Shown piece by piece: positions 17,780 to 27,587 of a stretch of 40,988 nt of DNA (position 1 is its first letter; every line of letters begins with the position of its first letter). A model generated the notes under the pieces. That model made no database searches. It worked only from the letters and a program-made list of their open reading frames with translations, and was not told where the DNA came from. Origin of the DNA: a virus; IMG/VR virus record IMGVR_UViG_3300034073_005187, positions 1 to 40,988 of that record, one strand, 5' to 3'. The position numbers and the translations under genes are program-made.

Positions 17780-18003
17780 TCGGCCGGAGGGATGAAATCA
17801 ACCCCGTCAAACGTCCATCCGGCGACTACCGAGGTTTTCAGTTCTTCCGGAACGAGAACTATTTGCGGATCGGAGCTTAGGGCGGCTACGGCGTTTTCGG
17901 CTTCCTGTGGGTACCTCATCGCAAAAGCGACTTCTCCGTCCACTACCACCGCAAAAACGCTCATGGTTGCCTCATTTATACGAGGCACCGAGGAATTTGA
18001 CAT
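17776..18003 (-). CDS. Small unknown protein
   Basis: 75 residues, ATG at 18003 with a perfect GGAGGT five bases upstream; a second ATG at residue 14 has a weaker site. The sequence 'VFAVVVDGEVAFAMRYPQEA' and 'PQIVLVPEELKTSVVAGWTF' suggests a small alpha-beta protein; the end 'WTFDGVDFIPPAE' resembles those of short phage proteins found beside fibre genes. First gene of a three-gene minus-strand run ending with the GlcNAc-transferase, all with overlapping or nearly touching ends. No family recognised. Confidence 0.7.
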   Translation of the reverse strand: MSNSSVPRINEATMSVFAVVVDGEVAFAMRYPQEAENAVAALSSDPQIVLVPEELKTSVVAGWTFDGVDFIPPAE

Positions 18004-18030
18004 ATTTACCTCCGAATTGAAACAATACTA

Positions 18031-18675
18031 CTATAAGCACGGACCGGAAGTGCATGGTCCACAAATGCAACAGATTATGGAGATTATTTGCGTTTCCTGC
18101 GAAGGGCATCCTACGCATGGATCAGGGTTTCCGTAGGGCGCCTGCCAATAATAGGTCCTGTATTGAACATAACTGCCGCCTTCGCACCCGTAGAAGTCCT
18201 CCGAATACAGCAGAACTCCGTTGCAGCTCGTACACGCGGGTAGCGAAAACGGCGGTGGGAACGGCGGTGGGAACGGCGGTGGGAACGGCGGTGGGAACGG
18301 CGGTGGCGCAAATGGCGGTGGCGCAAATGGCGGTGGCGCAAATGGCGGTGGGAATGAAGGTGGAGCTACCGGTGTTGCGGAATTACTCGACGCCGTGTTG
18401 TCGGAATTCACTCCGTATGGGGTTTCGAGTTTTACCGTGAATGTATACGATGTCCCGTTTGACAAACCGGTAACGGTTATTGATGAGCATGGCGATGCAC
18501 AAGTCCCCTGGATACTGCTGGGTGAAGAAGTTGCTCTATAGGTTCCAGAATTCGATTTGCCCCGATATGAGGACTCAGTGAAATTAACCGTGACCTGACC
18601 GTTACCCGCCGTAGCCGTGCCGATTGTCGGCGTTGAAGGCTTCTTGCCCTGACTAGCGGTATTGCCGGGAATCAC
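18031..18675 (-). CDS. FN3, PPPF-repeat and Cys-rich protein
   Basis: 214 residues starting at GTG (18675), in a GTGA overlap with the upstream fibre gene. Residues about 14-104 are a fibronectin type III domain ('TVTGLSNGTSYTFTVKLETP'). Residues about 107-144 are a run of PPPF and PPPFA repeats encoded by tandem DNA repeats (see 18251-18355). Residues about 147-214 hold many Cys ('PACTSCNGVLLYSEDFYGCE', 'IICCICGPCTSGPCL') in pairs that look like disulfide bridges or metal sites. There is no signal peptide. The Pro-rich run would adopt a stiff polyproline-II rod, like plant extensins. Its place between hydroxylase genes and a fibre gene makes it a good candidate for hydroxyproline modification; this is inference. 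Confidence 0.8.
   Translation of the reverse strand: MIPGNTASQGKKPSTPTIGTATAGNGQVTVNFTESSYRGKSNSGTYRATSSPSSIQGTCASPCSSITVTGLSNGTSYTFTVKLETPYGVNSDNTASSNSATPVAPPSFPPPFAPPPFAPPPFAPPPFPPPFPPPFPPPFPPPFSLPACTSCNGVLLYSEDFYGCEGGSYVQYRTYYWQAPYGNPDPCVGCPSQETQIISIICCICGPCTSGPCL
18251..18355 (-). repeat. Tandem 12- and 15-base repeats coding for PPPF units
   Basis: On the plus strand the unit GGCGGTGGGAAC (12 bases) occurs four times in a row (18251-18298), then GGCGGTGGCGCAAAT (15 bases) three times (18299-18343), then GGCGGTGGGAAT. On the coding (minus) strand these give PPPF and PPPFA blocks. Unit sizes are multiples of three, so copy number can change without breaking the frame. Confidence 0.9.
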
Positions 18676-19784
18676 GTCGAGCTCAAATCACCAATCAGAT
18701 ACCACTCGTCGGTTCCTCTTTTGATCAGGGTCGCCGTCGAATATTGGGCTCTTAGATATGACCCCGGTGTCGCCCTGACGGTCACACCCCCGGTGGCAAC
18801 GACTTGTGTCTTGCCGGCGCCATACTGGGTTATGGTGACCTGAGAGCCGATCGGGAATGCGTGAGCCGAATTGAGCGGCACCGTCACCGTATTTGCTGAT
18901 CCGACGTTCATTTCGATTACCTTGTTCTTGTCTCCAAGAACCAGGGAGTAATTTGCGGTCTTGGTGTCTATTGAAAGATCGGCGATCTTTCCTCTTTCGA
19001 TCCCCGCGGTGGAACTGATGTCGGCGTTCACTATGGTTCCGTCTGCAATCATCGTGCTCGTAACAGTGCCCGTATCGGCGGCAGTTATTGCCGTGCCCGA
19101 AATCTTGGTCTTATCAATTGCAGCCGAAGCGTTTATGTCGGCGTTGACAATTACCCCCGACCCAATAGCCGTAACCCCGGTTGAACTGACCGTTACGTCA
19201 CCGCTCAGTGCGGTGGCGGTCGGAACGTTGCTCGCATTTCCGATAAGAACCTGACCGGCGGTAATGCTCGCCAATTTGCTATGGGCTATGGCCGCCGATG
19301 CGTTTATGTCTGCGTTGACTATCGTACCGTCGGCTATTTTCCCGCTGGTCACGGCATTGGCGGCGATCTTCGATTCGGTTACCTCTCCGTCGGTTATCGT
19401 GTTCATGATCACACCGGTCAGCATCCACGAGTTCGCGTCAAGTTTCAACAGGGTGGCTAGCGAATAACGGGTATTCAGCTGGAGGACCGAACCCTCGGCG
19501 CTTATTGCGACACCGGAGGCGCCCTGAACGTTCACGGTTCCGGCAGAGTCCAATAGAAGATTCACCCTGTCGCCGACGTCGAACAAAACGGAAGAGTCGG
19601 CGGGAACCGTCAGGGTTACGGAACCAGAGTTGGTGAATCTAATCAACCTGCCCAAATCCGAGGCCACGAGCGTATACGAGGTTCCCGACTGCGTATTTAT
19701 CGTGTAATTGAAGTCGCTGGCCTGCAGCGTGTTCATTTGGGCCGCCGTTAGCGTTTGCCCGGCGGTAAATTGCTGAATCGTCAT
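18672..19784 (-). CDS. Tail fibre shaft protein
   Basis: 370 residues from the ATG at 19784, which has GGAG seven bases upstream; a TTG five codons earlier is the alternative. The start 'MTIQQFTAGQTLTAAQMNTL' is a common fibre N terminus. Residues about 30-125 form a beta domain ending 'LLKLDANSWMLTG', and a related domain closes the protein ('TATLIKRGTDEWYLIGDLSS'). Between them are repeats such as 'GTIVNADINASAAIAHSKLA', a shaft pattern seen in long tail fibres. It is read away from the plus-strand fibre operon and coupled to the PPPF protein. Likely a second, separately regulated fibre. Confidence 0.85.
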   Translation of the reverse strand: MTIQQFTAGQTLTAAQMNTLQASDFNYTINTQSGTSYTLVASDLGRLIRFTNSGSVTLTVPADSSVLFDVGDRVNLLLDSAGTVNVQGASGVAISAEGSVLQLNTRYSLATLLKLDANSWMLTGVIMNTITDGEVTESKIAANAVTSGKIADGTIVNADINASAAIAHSKLASITAGQVLIGNASNVPTATALSGDVTVSSTGVTAIGSGVIVNADINASAAIDKTKISGTAITAADTGTVTSTMIADGTIVNADISSTAGIERGKIADLSIDTKTANYSLVLGDKNKVIEMNVGSANTVTVPLNSAHAFPIGSQVTITQYGAGKTQVVATGGVTVRATPGSYLRAQYSTATLIKRGTDEWYLIGDLSST

Positions 19785-19872
19785 CGGTGGCTCCGTCAAT
19801 GTTTTTCGCGGCCAGAAATCTCTTGACCGATTTTACACCCTACTTCATCATTTTTGCTAATAACTGAACGAG

Positions 19873-19878
19873 TACAAT
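19873..19878 (+). promoter_or_regulatory. -10-like TACAAT in GAG(G)TACA motif
   Basis: GAGTACAAT at 19870-19878 lies about 35 bases before the start of the small peptide at 19914. Nearly the same block, GAGGTACAAT, occurs before the endolysin (23385-23394), and GAGGTACAGT before 26078 (26003-26012). No good -35 box is seen at any of the three. This may be a phage-specific promoter class for middle or late genes. Functional role unproven. Confidence 0.4.
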
Positions 19879-19913
19879 TTAAAGCGAACTACTACTTATC
19901 CGAAAGACCCAAA

Positions 19914-20003
19914 ATGACGACGACAAAAAAGTTGCTCTTCGTTGCAGCCGTGTCGGTGGCCTTCGTTCTACTGATGGCAGATAAAGCTGGCGGAACAATC
20001 TGA
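19914..20003 (+). CDS. Small single-pass membrane peptide
   Basis: 29 residues (MTTTKKLLFVAAVSVAFVLL, then MADKAGGTI): two Lys followed by about 15 hydrophobic residues, then a short polar tail. Its TGA is two bases before the ATG of the long surface protein at 20006, so they are likely co-translated. A peptide of this shape could be a signal-anchor or a regulator of membrane insertion. Too short for a family call, but position, promoter-like motif and coupling support it. Confidence 0.5.
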   Translation: MTTTKKLLFVAAVSVAFVLLMADKAGGTI

Positions 20004-20005
20004 AG

Positions 20006-23344
<3,339 letters not shown>

Positions 23345-23384
23345 CCAACAATCTATGTAGCTAATTTTTTAGCGCCCCATTTTT

Positions 23385-23394
23385 GAGGTACAAT
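23385..23394 (+). promoter_or_regulatory. GAGGTACAAT promoter-like motif before endolysin
   Basis: The ten bases contain a TACAAT -10-like hexamer at 23389-23394, about 37 bases before the endolysin ATG, which has its own ribosome-binding site (GGGAGG). It is one of three similar copies in the window (also 19870-19878 and 26003-26012). Confidence 0.4.
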
Positions 23395-23430
23395 TTTCCT
23401 TACCAGTAACAGATTCTTCTGGGAGGAAAA

Positions 23431-24255
23431 ATGTCCAAAGTCGAATGGGATATAGTCGTACCGGTTAAGCAACCAGCTGACCTCAAGGGTATTCAACCGG
23501 GAAAGCTCCCAGAATCACTTCTCAGGGCAGTAAAGGGCGGGAAACTGCACTGGCTTGCCGCCGCCGCATGGGAAGCCATGGTTGAAGCGGCAAAGGCGGA
23601 TGGGGTTGAACTAAAGCCCGTCTCCGCCGGAGACACATATAGAAGTTTTGATTCTCAGCTTGCAGCGTTCCGTCAGCGCTACCAAAAAGAACCGATTCCC
23701 GGTGCCAGTACCAGAACTTTTCAGGGAGTAAAGTGGTACAAGAAATCACCAAAACTGGCGAGCCTTGCCGCGCCCGGCACGTCTCAGCACAACACCGGGC
23801 TCGCGGTGGATGTTCACACGGCCGCCGAACCGAAGCGACTCAAGTGGTTGATTGCCAATGTTCGCAAGTTCGGTTTCAGTTGGGAAGTGGTTCCAGAGGA
23901 ACCATGGCACCTTCGTTACACAGAAGGTGATAATCCGCCCGCTGCTGTTGCCGACTACATGGCAAGAAACAACATTGCCAAGCCAGCAAATATTCCAGTC
24001 GCTGCAGCGCCAACAACGGGAGCAGCACCGGCGGGAAAAGACGACGGCGGGGACTTAGACCCGGGCGACAGCGGTCCTCGCGTAACAAAACTCCAAGAAG
24101 AACTCGCTGAGCGCGGATTTTACAAAGGAGCCTTTGACGGTCAGTTCGGAGCAAAGACACAGGAAGCGGTCGTTGCATTCAAGCAATCCAAGGGTTACGG
24201 TGCTGGACCGAGGGCCGGCAAGAGAGTACTCGACGACCTGGGAATCGGAGCGTAA
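23431..24255 (+). CDS. Endolysin: M15 D-Ala-D-Ala peptidase with peptidoglycan-binding domain
   Basis: 274 residues, strong GGGAGG before ATG. Residues about 35-165 form a VanY/M15 peptidase: zinc ligands His120 and Asp127 in 'SQHNTGLAVDV' and His160 in 'EEPWHLRY'. This family cuts the D-Ala bond in peptidoglycan stem peptides. A Pro/Ala-rich linker (about 185-208) joins it to a PG_binding_1 domain at about 212-273 ('GPRVTKLQEELAERGFYKGA', 'FGAKTQEAVVAFKQ'). No signal peptide, so a holin must release it. Starts the lysis cassette; a separate GH25 lysozyme lies 750 bases downstream. Confidence 0.92.
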   Translation: MSKVEWDIVVPVKQPADLKGIQPGKLPESLLRAVKGGKLHWLAAAAWEAMVEAAKADGVELKPVSAGDTYRSFDSQLAAFRQRYQKEPIPGASTRTFQGVKWYKKSPKLASLAAPGTSQHNTGLAVDVHTAAEPKRLKWLIANVRKFGFSWEVVPEEPWHLRYTEGDNPPAAVADYMARNNIAKPANIPVAAAPTTGAAPAGKDDGGDLDPGDSGPRVTKLQEELAERGFYKGAFDGQFGAKTQEAVVAFKQSKGYGAGPRAGKRVLDDLGIGA

Positions 24256-24258
24256 ATC

Positions 24259-24579
24259 GTGGAATACGTACTTTCTTTTGTGGCAGCCGTCACCGCAATA
24301 GTGGTTGCGATAATAGAGCGTCGAACTCGTAGGGACGAAGAGCGCTGGGAGCTAAACACCAGAGAACACGAATCACTAGTGGAAAGGATGGAGTCAATAG
24401 GTAGCGGACTCGGCCGTTCGCTGGACAGAGTAGAGGACAACCTCGCTCACCACATAATCAGGCTGGAGAACAAAGTAGAAAGACACGATCAGGTTTTGTT
24501 CGACCATCTTGCGCATCATGCAGAACTAGAGGTAAACGCCCGATCGCGCAAAAAGCAAAAAACTGAGGTGACCGAATGA
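24259..24579 (+). CDS. Membrane-anchored coiled-coil protein of lysis cassette
   Basis: 106 residues from GTG at 24259. One hydrophobic segment at about 3-19 ('VLSFVAAVTAIVVAIIERR'), then a long charged coiled coil (about 22-90) with heptad Leu/Val/Ile ('SLDRVEDNLAHHIIRLENKV'), ending in a Lys-rich tail. It could be a holin partner or an accessory lysis protein with the N terminus in the membrane. It is between the endolysin and a holin-like gene, four bases from the first and overlapping the second (ATGA). Confidence 0.7.
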   Translation: MEYVLSFVAAVTAIVVAIIERRTRRDEERWELNTREHESLVERMESIGSGLGRSLDRVEDNLAHHIIRLENKVERHDQVLFDHLAHHAELEVNARSRKKQKTEVTE

Positions 24580-24821
24580 ACATTGCAATGTTCAAAAATA
24601 TTTGTTACAGAATTCTTGCGACTTTTTTGGCGACGGGTCTTGGCGTGATTGGCGCAGGAACAATTGCCGGCGTAGGGATTGTTAAATCAATTTGGATGGC
24701 CGGGATCGGCGGTGTCGCCAGTGTCATTGAAGGTTTATCGCGCGCATATCTAAAGGACGGAAGTCTCGACGAAAGCGAAATCAACGCCGTATTCAACAAG
24801 GTTGAAGGAGACCAGGCGTGA
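24576..24821 (+). CDS. Holin-like small membrane protein
   Basis: 81 residues, start in an ATGA overlap. Residues about 8-52 are almost continuously hydrophobic with Gly ('ILATFLATGLGVIGAGTIAG', 'VGIVKSIWMAGIGGVASVIE'), enough for two membrane helices, followed by a short soluble tail ('SRAYLKDGSLDESEINAVFN'). Size, position next to an endolysin and lack of any other motif fit a holin. No close homologue can be named. Its stop overlaps the next start (GTGA). Confidence 0.65.
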   Translation: MNIAMFKNICYRILATFLATGLGVIGAGTIAGVGIVKSIWMAGIGGVASVIEGLSRAYLKDGSLDESEINAVFNKVEGDQA

Positions 24822-25009
24822 GGCGCTTAGCGCCAATTTTTTTCCTAATTCTCGCTTCTTGCGGGTACGACGGTTACTACAGATACGAGTGTCAAGACCC
24901 GGAGAATTGGGAAGAAGATTACTGCAACCCGCCAATTTGTCTGGTGGACAATATGTGTACGGAGACGCTTTTGGGTTTTGACCCAACCGAGGAAACGATA
25001 GACCCATGA
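24818..25009 (+). CDS. Cys-rich lipoprotein
   Basis: 63 residues from GTG (24818) in a GTGA overlap. Residues 1-15 are a lipoprotein signal ending 'LILASC', with Cys15 as the lipidated residue. The mature part has 'YRYECQDPENWEEDYCNPPI', then 'CLVDNMCTETLLGF'. Short lipoproteins with this C-P/N-P-P-x-C pattern are common in phages of aquatic bacteria, often close to lysis genes, but their role is unknown. In a single-membrane host it would sit on the outer face of the cell membrane, so it may protect the infected cell. Confidence 0.75.
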   Translation: MRRLAPIFFLILASCGYDGYYRYECQDPENWEEDYCNPPICLVDNMCTETLLGFDPTEETIDP

Positions 25010-25704
25010 CGCACGACTACATGACGGGAATCGATGTTTCTCAATACCAGGGCAACATAACTTGGAAAAAGGTAAAGGATGCGGGAATAGATTTTGCCTA
25101 CATCCGAAGCAATGTGGGACTGAAGGAAGATGAACTACTGAAGCAGAACTGCAGTAGGGCCAGAAAGAATGACATACCTTTTGGGCTTTATGTTTACATC
25201 AAGCCAGAGGAGGATGTCGTTGAACAAATGCGCATTGTTTTGGCAAACCACAAAAAGTACGGCGCAACACTCGTCCCCCAAATTGACATCGAGCATCATG
25301 GTGGTGTTACGCCAAGAGTCATGAAGCAAATTGTCAGGATGTGCGTCAAAATGGCGACCGATGCACTGGGCAAACCACCGGTGATTTACACTTACGCAGT
25401 TTTCTGGAACGCACATGTAAACATGAGATTTGGAATCTCCCATTGTCCACTGTGGGTTGCCCGCTATGTGTATTACTCGGATGCCGAGTTCAAGGATAAG
25501 CCAATACCCAAAGACCCCTCCTTGTGGGCAGATTATGCATTTGATTCTCAGAAACTCCCCCAACCCGTCAAAGGGTGGAAGACATGGGATGTTTGGCAGT
25601 TTGCGGCCAACCACAATCGTGCAGGCAAGAGGCTTGGCATGACCTCGGCACATCTTGATTTGAACATATTGAAAAACACATCCATGGAAAGGTTGAAATT
25701 GTGA
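25006..25704 (+). CDS. GH25 lysozyme (second endolysin)
   Basis: 232 residues, start in an ATGA overlap. The fold of glycoside hydrolase family 25 is seen from 'GIDVSQYQGNITWKKVKDAG' (Asp10) through 'FGLYVYIKPEE', 'VPQIDIEHHGG' (Asp94, Glu96 at the catalytic beta strand) and 'PPVIYTYAVFWNAH' to 'DVWQFAANHNRAGK' and 'DLNIL'. These enzymes cut the MurNAc-GlcNAc bond. No signal peptide. Together with the M15 endolysin the phage can cut both glycan and peptide. The two enzymes are separated by three membrane or lipoprotein genes. Confidence 0.92.
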   Translation: MTHDYMTGIDVSQYQGNITWKKVKDAGIDFAYIRSNVGLKEDELLKQNCSRARKNDIPFGLYVYIKPEEDVVEQMRIVLANHKKYGATLVPQIDIEHHGGVTPRVMKQIVRMCVKMATDALGKPPVIYTYAVFWNAHVNMRFGISHCPLWVARYVYYSDAEFKDKPIPKDPSLWADYAFDSQKLPQPVKGWKTWDVWQFAANHNRAGKRLGMTSAHLDLNILKNTSMERLKL

Positions 25705-25982
25705 AACAGCGTCTGACTCCTGATGAAATTGATGCCCGACTGAAGTTTGTTGTCGGTTGTGTTTTAGCCGGCGTTCTCACCATAACCACAGTCGGCGTTC
25801 TTTATGCGCTAGTGTTCGTCACGCAGCCGATAGGTGTGCAGGCGGAGAACGACAAAATGTTTTTCGGGGTTCTTTCTTCTGTTGCGACATTTATAACCGG
25901 GACTCTTGCTGGTTTGATGATATCCACGGGTAGAAACAAGGAAGCATCACAGCCGGATTCGGCACAAGAGGTTTTTGAGTAG
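25701..25982 (+). CDS. Two-helix membrane protein, holin-like
   Basis: 93 residues from GTG (25701) in a GTGA overlap. Two membrane helices: about 15-40 ('FVVGCVLAGVLTITTVGVLY') and about 54-75 ('FFGVLSSVATFITGTLAGLM'), with a polar loop 'TQPIGVQAENDKM' and a charged C-terminal tail. The second segment ('FF.VL....TFI.G.LAGLM') is common in putative holins or membrane proteins of aquatic-bacteria phages. Last gene of the lysis cassette. It could be the main holin or an antiholin to the 24576 gene. Confidence 0.7.
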   Translation: MKQRLTPDEIDARLKFVVGCVLAGVLTITTVGVLYALVFVTQPIGVQAENDKMFFGVLSSVATFITGTLAGLMISTGRNKEASQPDSAQEVFE

Positions 25983-26002
25983 ACGATCCCGTCACCTTAT
26001 TC

Positions 26003-26012
26003 GAGGTACAGT
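26003..26012 (+). promoter_or_regulatory. GAGGTACAGT promoter-like motif
   Basis: Third copy of the GAGGTACA(A/G)T motif, 66 bases before the GTG at 26078. It lies in the gap after the lysis genes, so it probably starts the next transcript. The other two copies are before 19914 and 23431. Confidence 0.4.
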
Positions 26013-26077
26013 AAAATGAGTACGGATCTCCGCCGAGAACGTACCCGAATTTTTCTAATTTGTCTGGGAGGCACGGG

Positions 26078-26422
26078 GTGACCGAACAAATAATGCGGTG
26101 GCACCAAGACGGCCACAGCTTCAAGGTCGTCATGGACAAGTCCATGATCTTGATTACGGAATTCCACTGCCCCAACAGACTCGACGAAGGCGCACCCTGC
26201 AAACTGGAAGGAGAGTGCGTAGTGGAGCGATTCGCAACCGAATACGGATTCGACTGCAACGTCGGGGTATCCGAAATAAACGGAGTCGTGAGTATCGCCT
26301 GGACCCTGATAGGCGACACAAAAGACAGAGATGCCTGTCAGGTTTGGTTCATTCCCACCGACGACGAGTTTTTCGCCGCCTGGGCGGCCTCGCAAAAAGA
26401 AGACTTGCACCAAAAGGAATAG
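26078..26422 (+). CDS. Unknown small protein
   Basis: 114 residues from GTG at 26078, chosen because GGGAGG lies six bases upstream; a TTG at 26060 in the same frame has no such site. Hydrophilic, with Cys in 'FHCPNRLDEGAPCKLEGECV' and 'GFDCNV' that could bind a metal, and strands such as 'GVVSIAWTLIGDTKDRDACQ'. The end 'FAAWAASQKEDLHQKE' is acidic/charged. It resembles no family I can name. It follows a separate promoter-like motif and precedes a DNA-binding-like gene. Confidence 0.75.
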   Translation: MTEQIMRWHQDGHSFKVVMDKSMILITEFHCPNRLDEGAPCKLEGECVVERFATEYGFDCNVGVSEINGVVSIAWTLIGDTKDRDACQVWFIPTDDEFFAAWAASQKEDLHQKE

Positions 26423-26443
26423 TTGTCTACTAATCTTCGGATT

Positions 26444-26824
26444 ATGAAAAAGTCCGAAGAAAAATGGAACAAATACCTCCTCGCCTTAACCAAGTTCGCC
26501 GAAGAAAAAGGGCATACCGACGTGCCCGCCTCCTATTCGGTTCAATTGGAAAATTCGGTGCTAAAACTCGGAAATTGGACAGGATACATAAAAGCCAGGG
26601 GTCGCAACGGCAAATTGTCGGAAGCAAGAAAAAACGAGTTGGAATCGATACCCGGTTGGACGTGGGAGGCCAGAAGACCCGGGCCGTGCGGGGACGCCGG
26701 CAGGGATCAACAAATAGCCCTTGCCAGAAAGGGCGGGCGTAGCCTACAATCGATAGCGGTCGAATGGAATCTCTCGAGACAAAGAGTTCATCAAATCGTG
26801 AGAAGAATGGAGATAAGCGCATGA
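26444..26824 (+). CDS. Helicase-associated domain plus sigma-4-like HTH protein
   Basis: 126 residues from the ATG at 26444; a TTG seven codons upstream is less likely, and TAATCT seven bases before ATG fits a leaderless start. Residues about 6-72 match the helicase-associated domain ('WNKYLLALTKFAEEKGHTDV', 'KLSEARKNELESIPGWTWEA'), usually found behind helicases in large plasmid or phage proteins and thought to bind DNA. The C terminus is a helix-turn-helix of sigma region-4 type ('SLQSIAVEWNLSRQRVHQIV'). This short fusion without a helicase is probably a DNA-binding regulator. Its stop overlaps the next start (ATGA). Confidence 0.8.
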   Translation: MKKSEEKWNKYLLALTKFAEEKGHTDVPASYSVQLENSVLKLGNWTGYIKARGRNGKLSEARKNELESIPGWTWEARRPGPCGDAGRDQQIALARKGGRSLQSIAVEWNLSRQRVHQIVRRMEISA

Positions 26825-27000
26825 CCAAGGCCTTGGCGGGTTGGGCCGTTGGCTCAGGAATACTCTCCCTTGCTTCGCAAGTTTTTGCTTGGGTGGTAAG
26901 AAGAGAGTCGGACATCGATCTTTCGTTCTCATGGTTCGGTTCGTACGTTGGCTCGGCTTGTGTTTTACTCGTCATCACGACGATGCGAACCTCCCGATAG
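26821..27000 (+). CDS. Small two-helix membrane protein
   Basis: 59 residues, ATG at 26821 overlapping the previous stop. Two hydrophobic segments: 'LAGWAVGSGILSLASQVFAW' (about 5-24) and 'FGSYVGSACVLLVITTM' (about 38-56), joined by a charged loop (RRESDIDLSFS). The short C-terminal RTSR is basic. No motif; it may be a membrane toxin, holin-like or regulator. It is followed in 8 bases by the end of a convergent operon. Confidence 0.6.
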   Translation: MTKALAGWAVGSGILSLASQVFAWVVRRESDIDLSFSWFGSYVGSACVLLVITTMRTSR

Positions 27001-27008
27001 GGGAGAAA

Positions 27009-27587
27009 TTACTTAAACGAATTACAAGCTATGGCGAAATGCCAGTGCCAGTGCCCCACCACCGGCCACAAAACTTTTCCGTCGTTCCAGCCGAATCCGT
27101 TCGGGTTTTTGGGTATCTCGTCGCAAACGTCCTTGAGCTCGACGAAACCGCACTTATCGAGAAGATTCCAAACTCTCTCGTGATGACAATTCCAATGATG
27201 GTGAGCACCGTCCCACTCCAAGTGCTCTCTCCCCGGTTGCGTGTTTACGTCTAGGTGCTCCATGGTGGAGACGACCATGTGCCAGGGCTCCTGTCCCGAT
27301 GCCCACCTTTTTATGGTCTTGTAGACGTCCGGTCCGCAAACCAAAAACTTCGCATTCGGCTTTGCGATCCTTTTCATTTCATGCAAAAAGCCCGCCACGT
27401 CTCTCCACGGAATGTGCTCCAGAACGTGGCCCAAAAATACCGCATCAAACTCGTCGTCGGGAAACGGATACGGTTCCCCGTTTTTAACCAGCACGTCGGG
27501 CTTGGTGGTCGATCCATCGTCCCAAACGTCGGTATTTACCCAACCATCCGCATAGTGAGTGCCGCAACCGGCGTTGAGCAATCTCAT
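27009..27587 (-). CDS. Class I SAM-dependent methyltransferase
   Basis: 192 residues from the ATG at 27587, in an ATGA overlap with the upstream dioxygenase; further upstream in-frame starts would lie inside that gene. Motif I is 'LLNAGCGTHYADGWVNTDV', motif II region 'PDVLVKNGEPYPFPDDEFDA', then 'VFLGHVLEHIPWRDVAGFL' and 'NAKFLVCGPDVYKTI', typical of the Methyltransf_11 type. The C terminus has many His and Trp ('GHWHWHFAIACNSF'). It is the last gene of a methyltransferase, dioxygenase, glycosyltransferase operon, so it may methylate a sugar or a modified residue. Target unknown. Confidence 0.85.
   Translation of the reverse strand: MRLLNAGCGTHYADGWVNTDVWDDGSTTKPDVLVKNGEPYPFPDDEFDAVFLGHVLEHIPWRDVAGFLHEMKRIAKPNAKFLVCGPDVYKTIKRWASGQEPWHMVVSTMEHLDVNTQPGREHLEWDGAHHHWNCHHERVWNLLDKCGFVELKDVCDEIPKNPNGFGWNDGKVLWPVVGHWHWHFAIACNSFK

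Noticed and set aside
23346-23372. Possible terminator (GCTAA-TTTT-TTAGC) after the surface protein
   Set aside because: The stem is only five weak pairs and no T-run follows, so it is not called.
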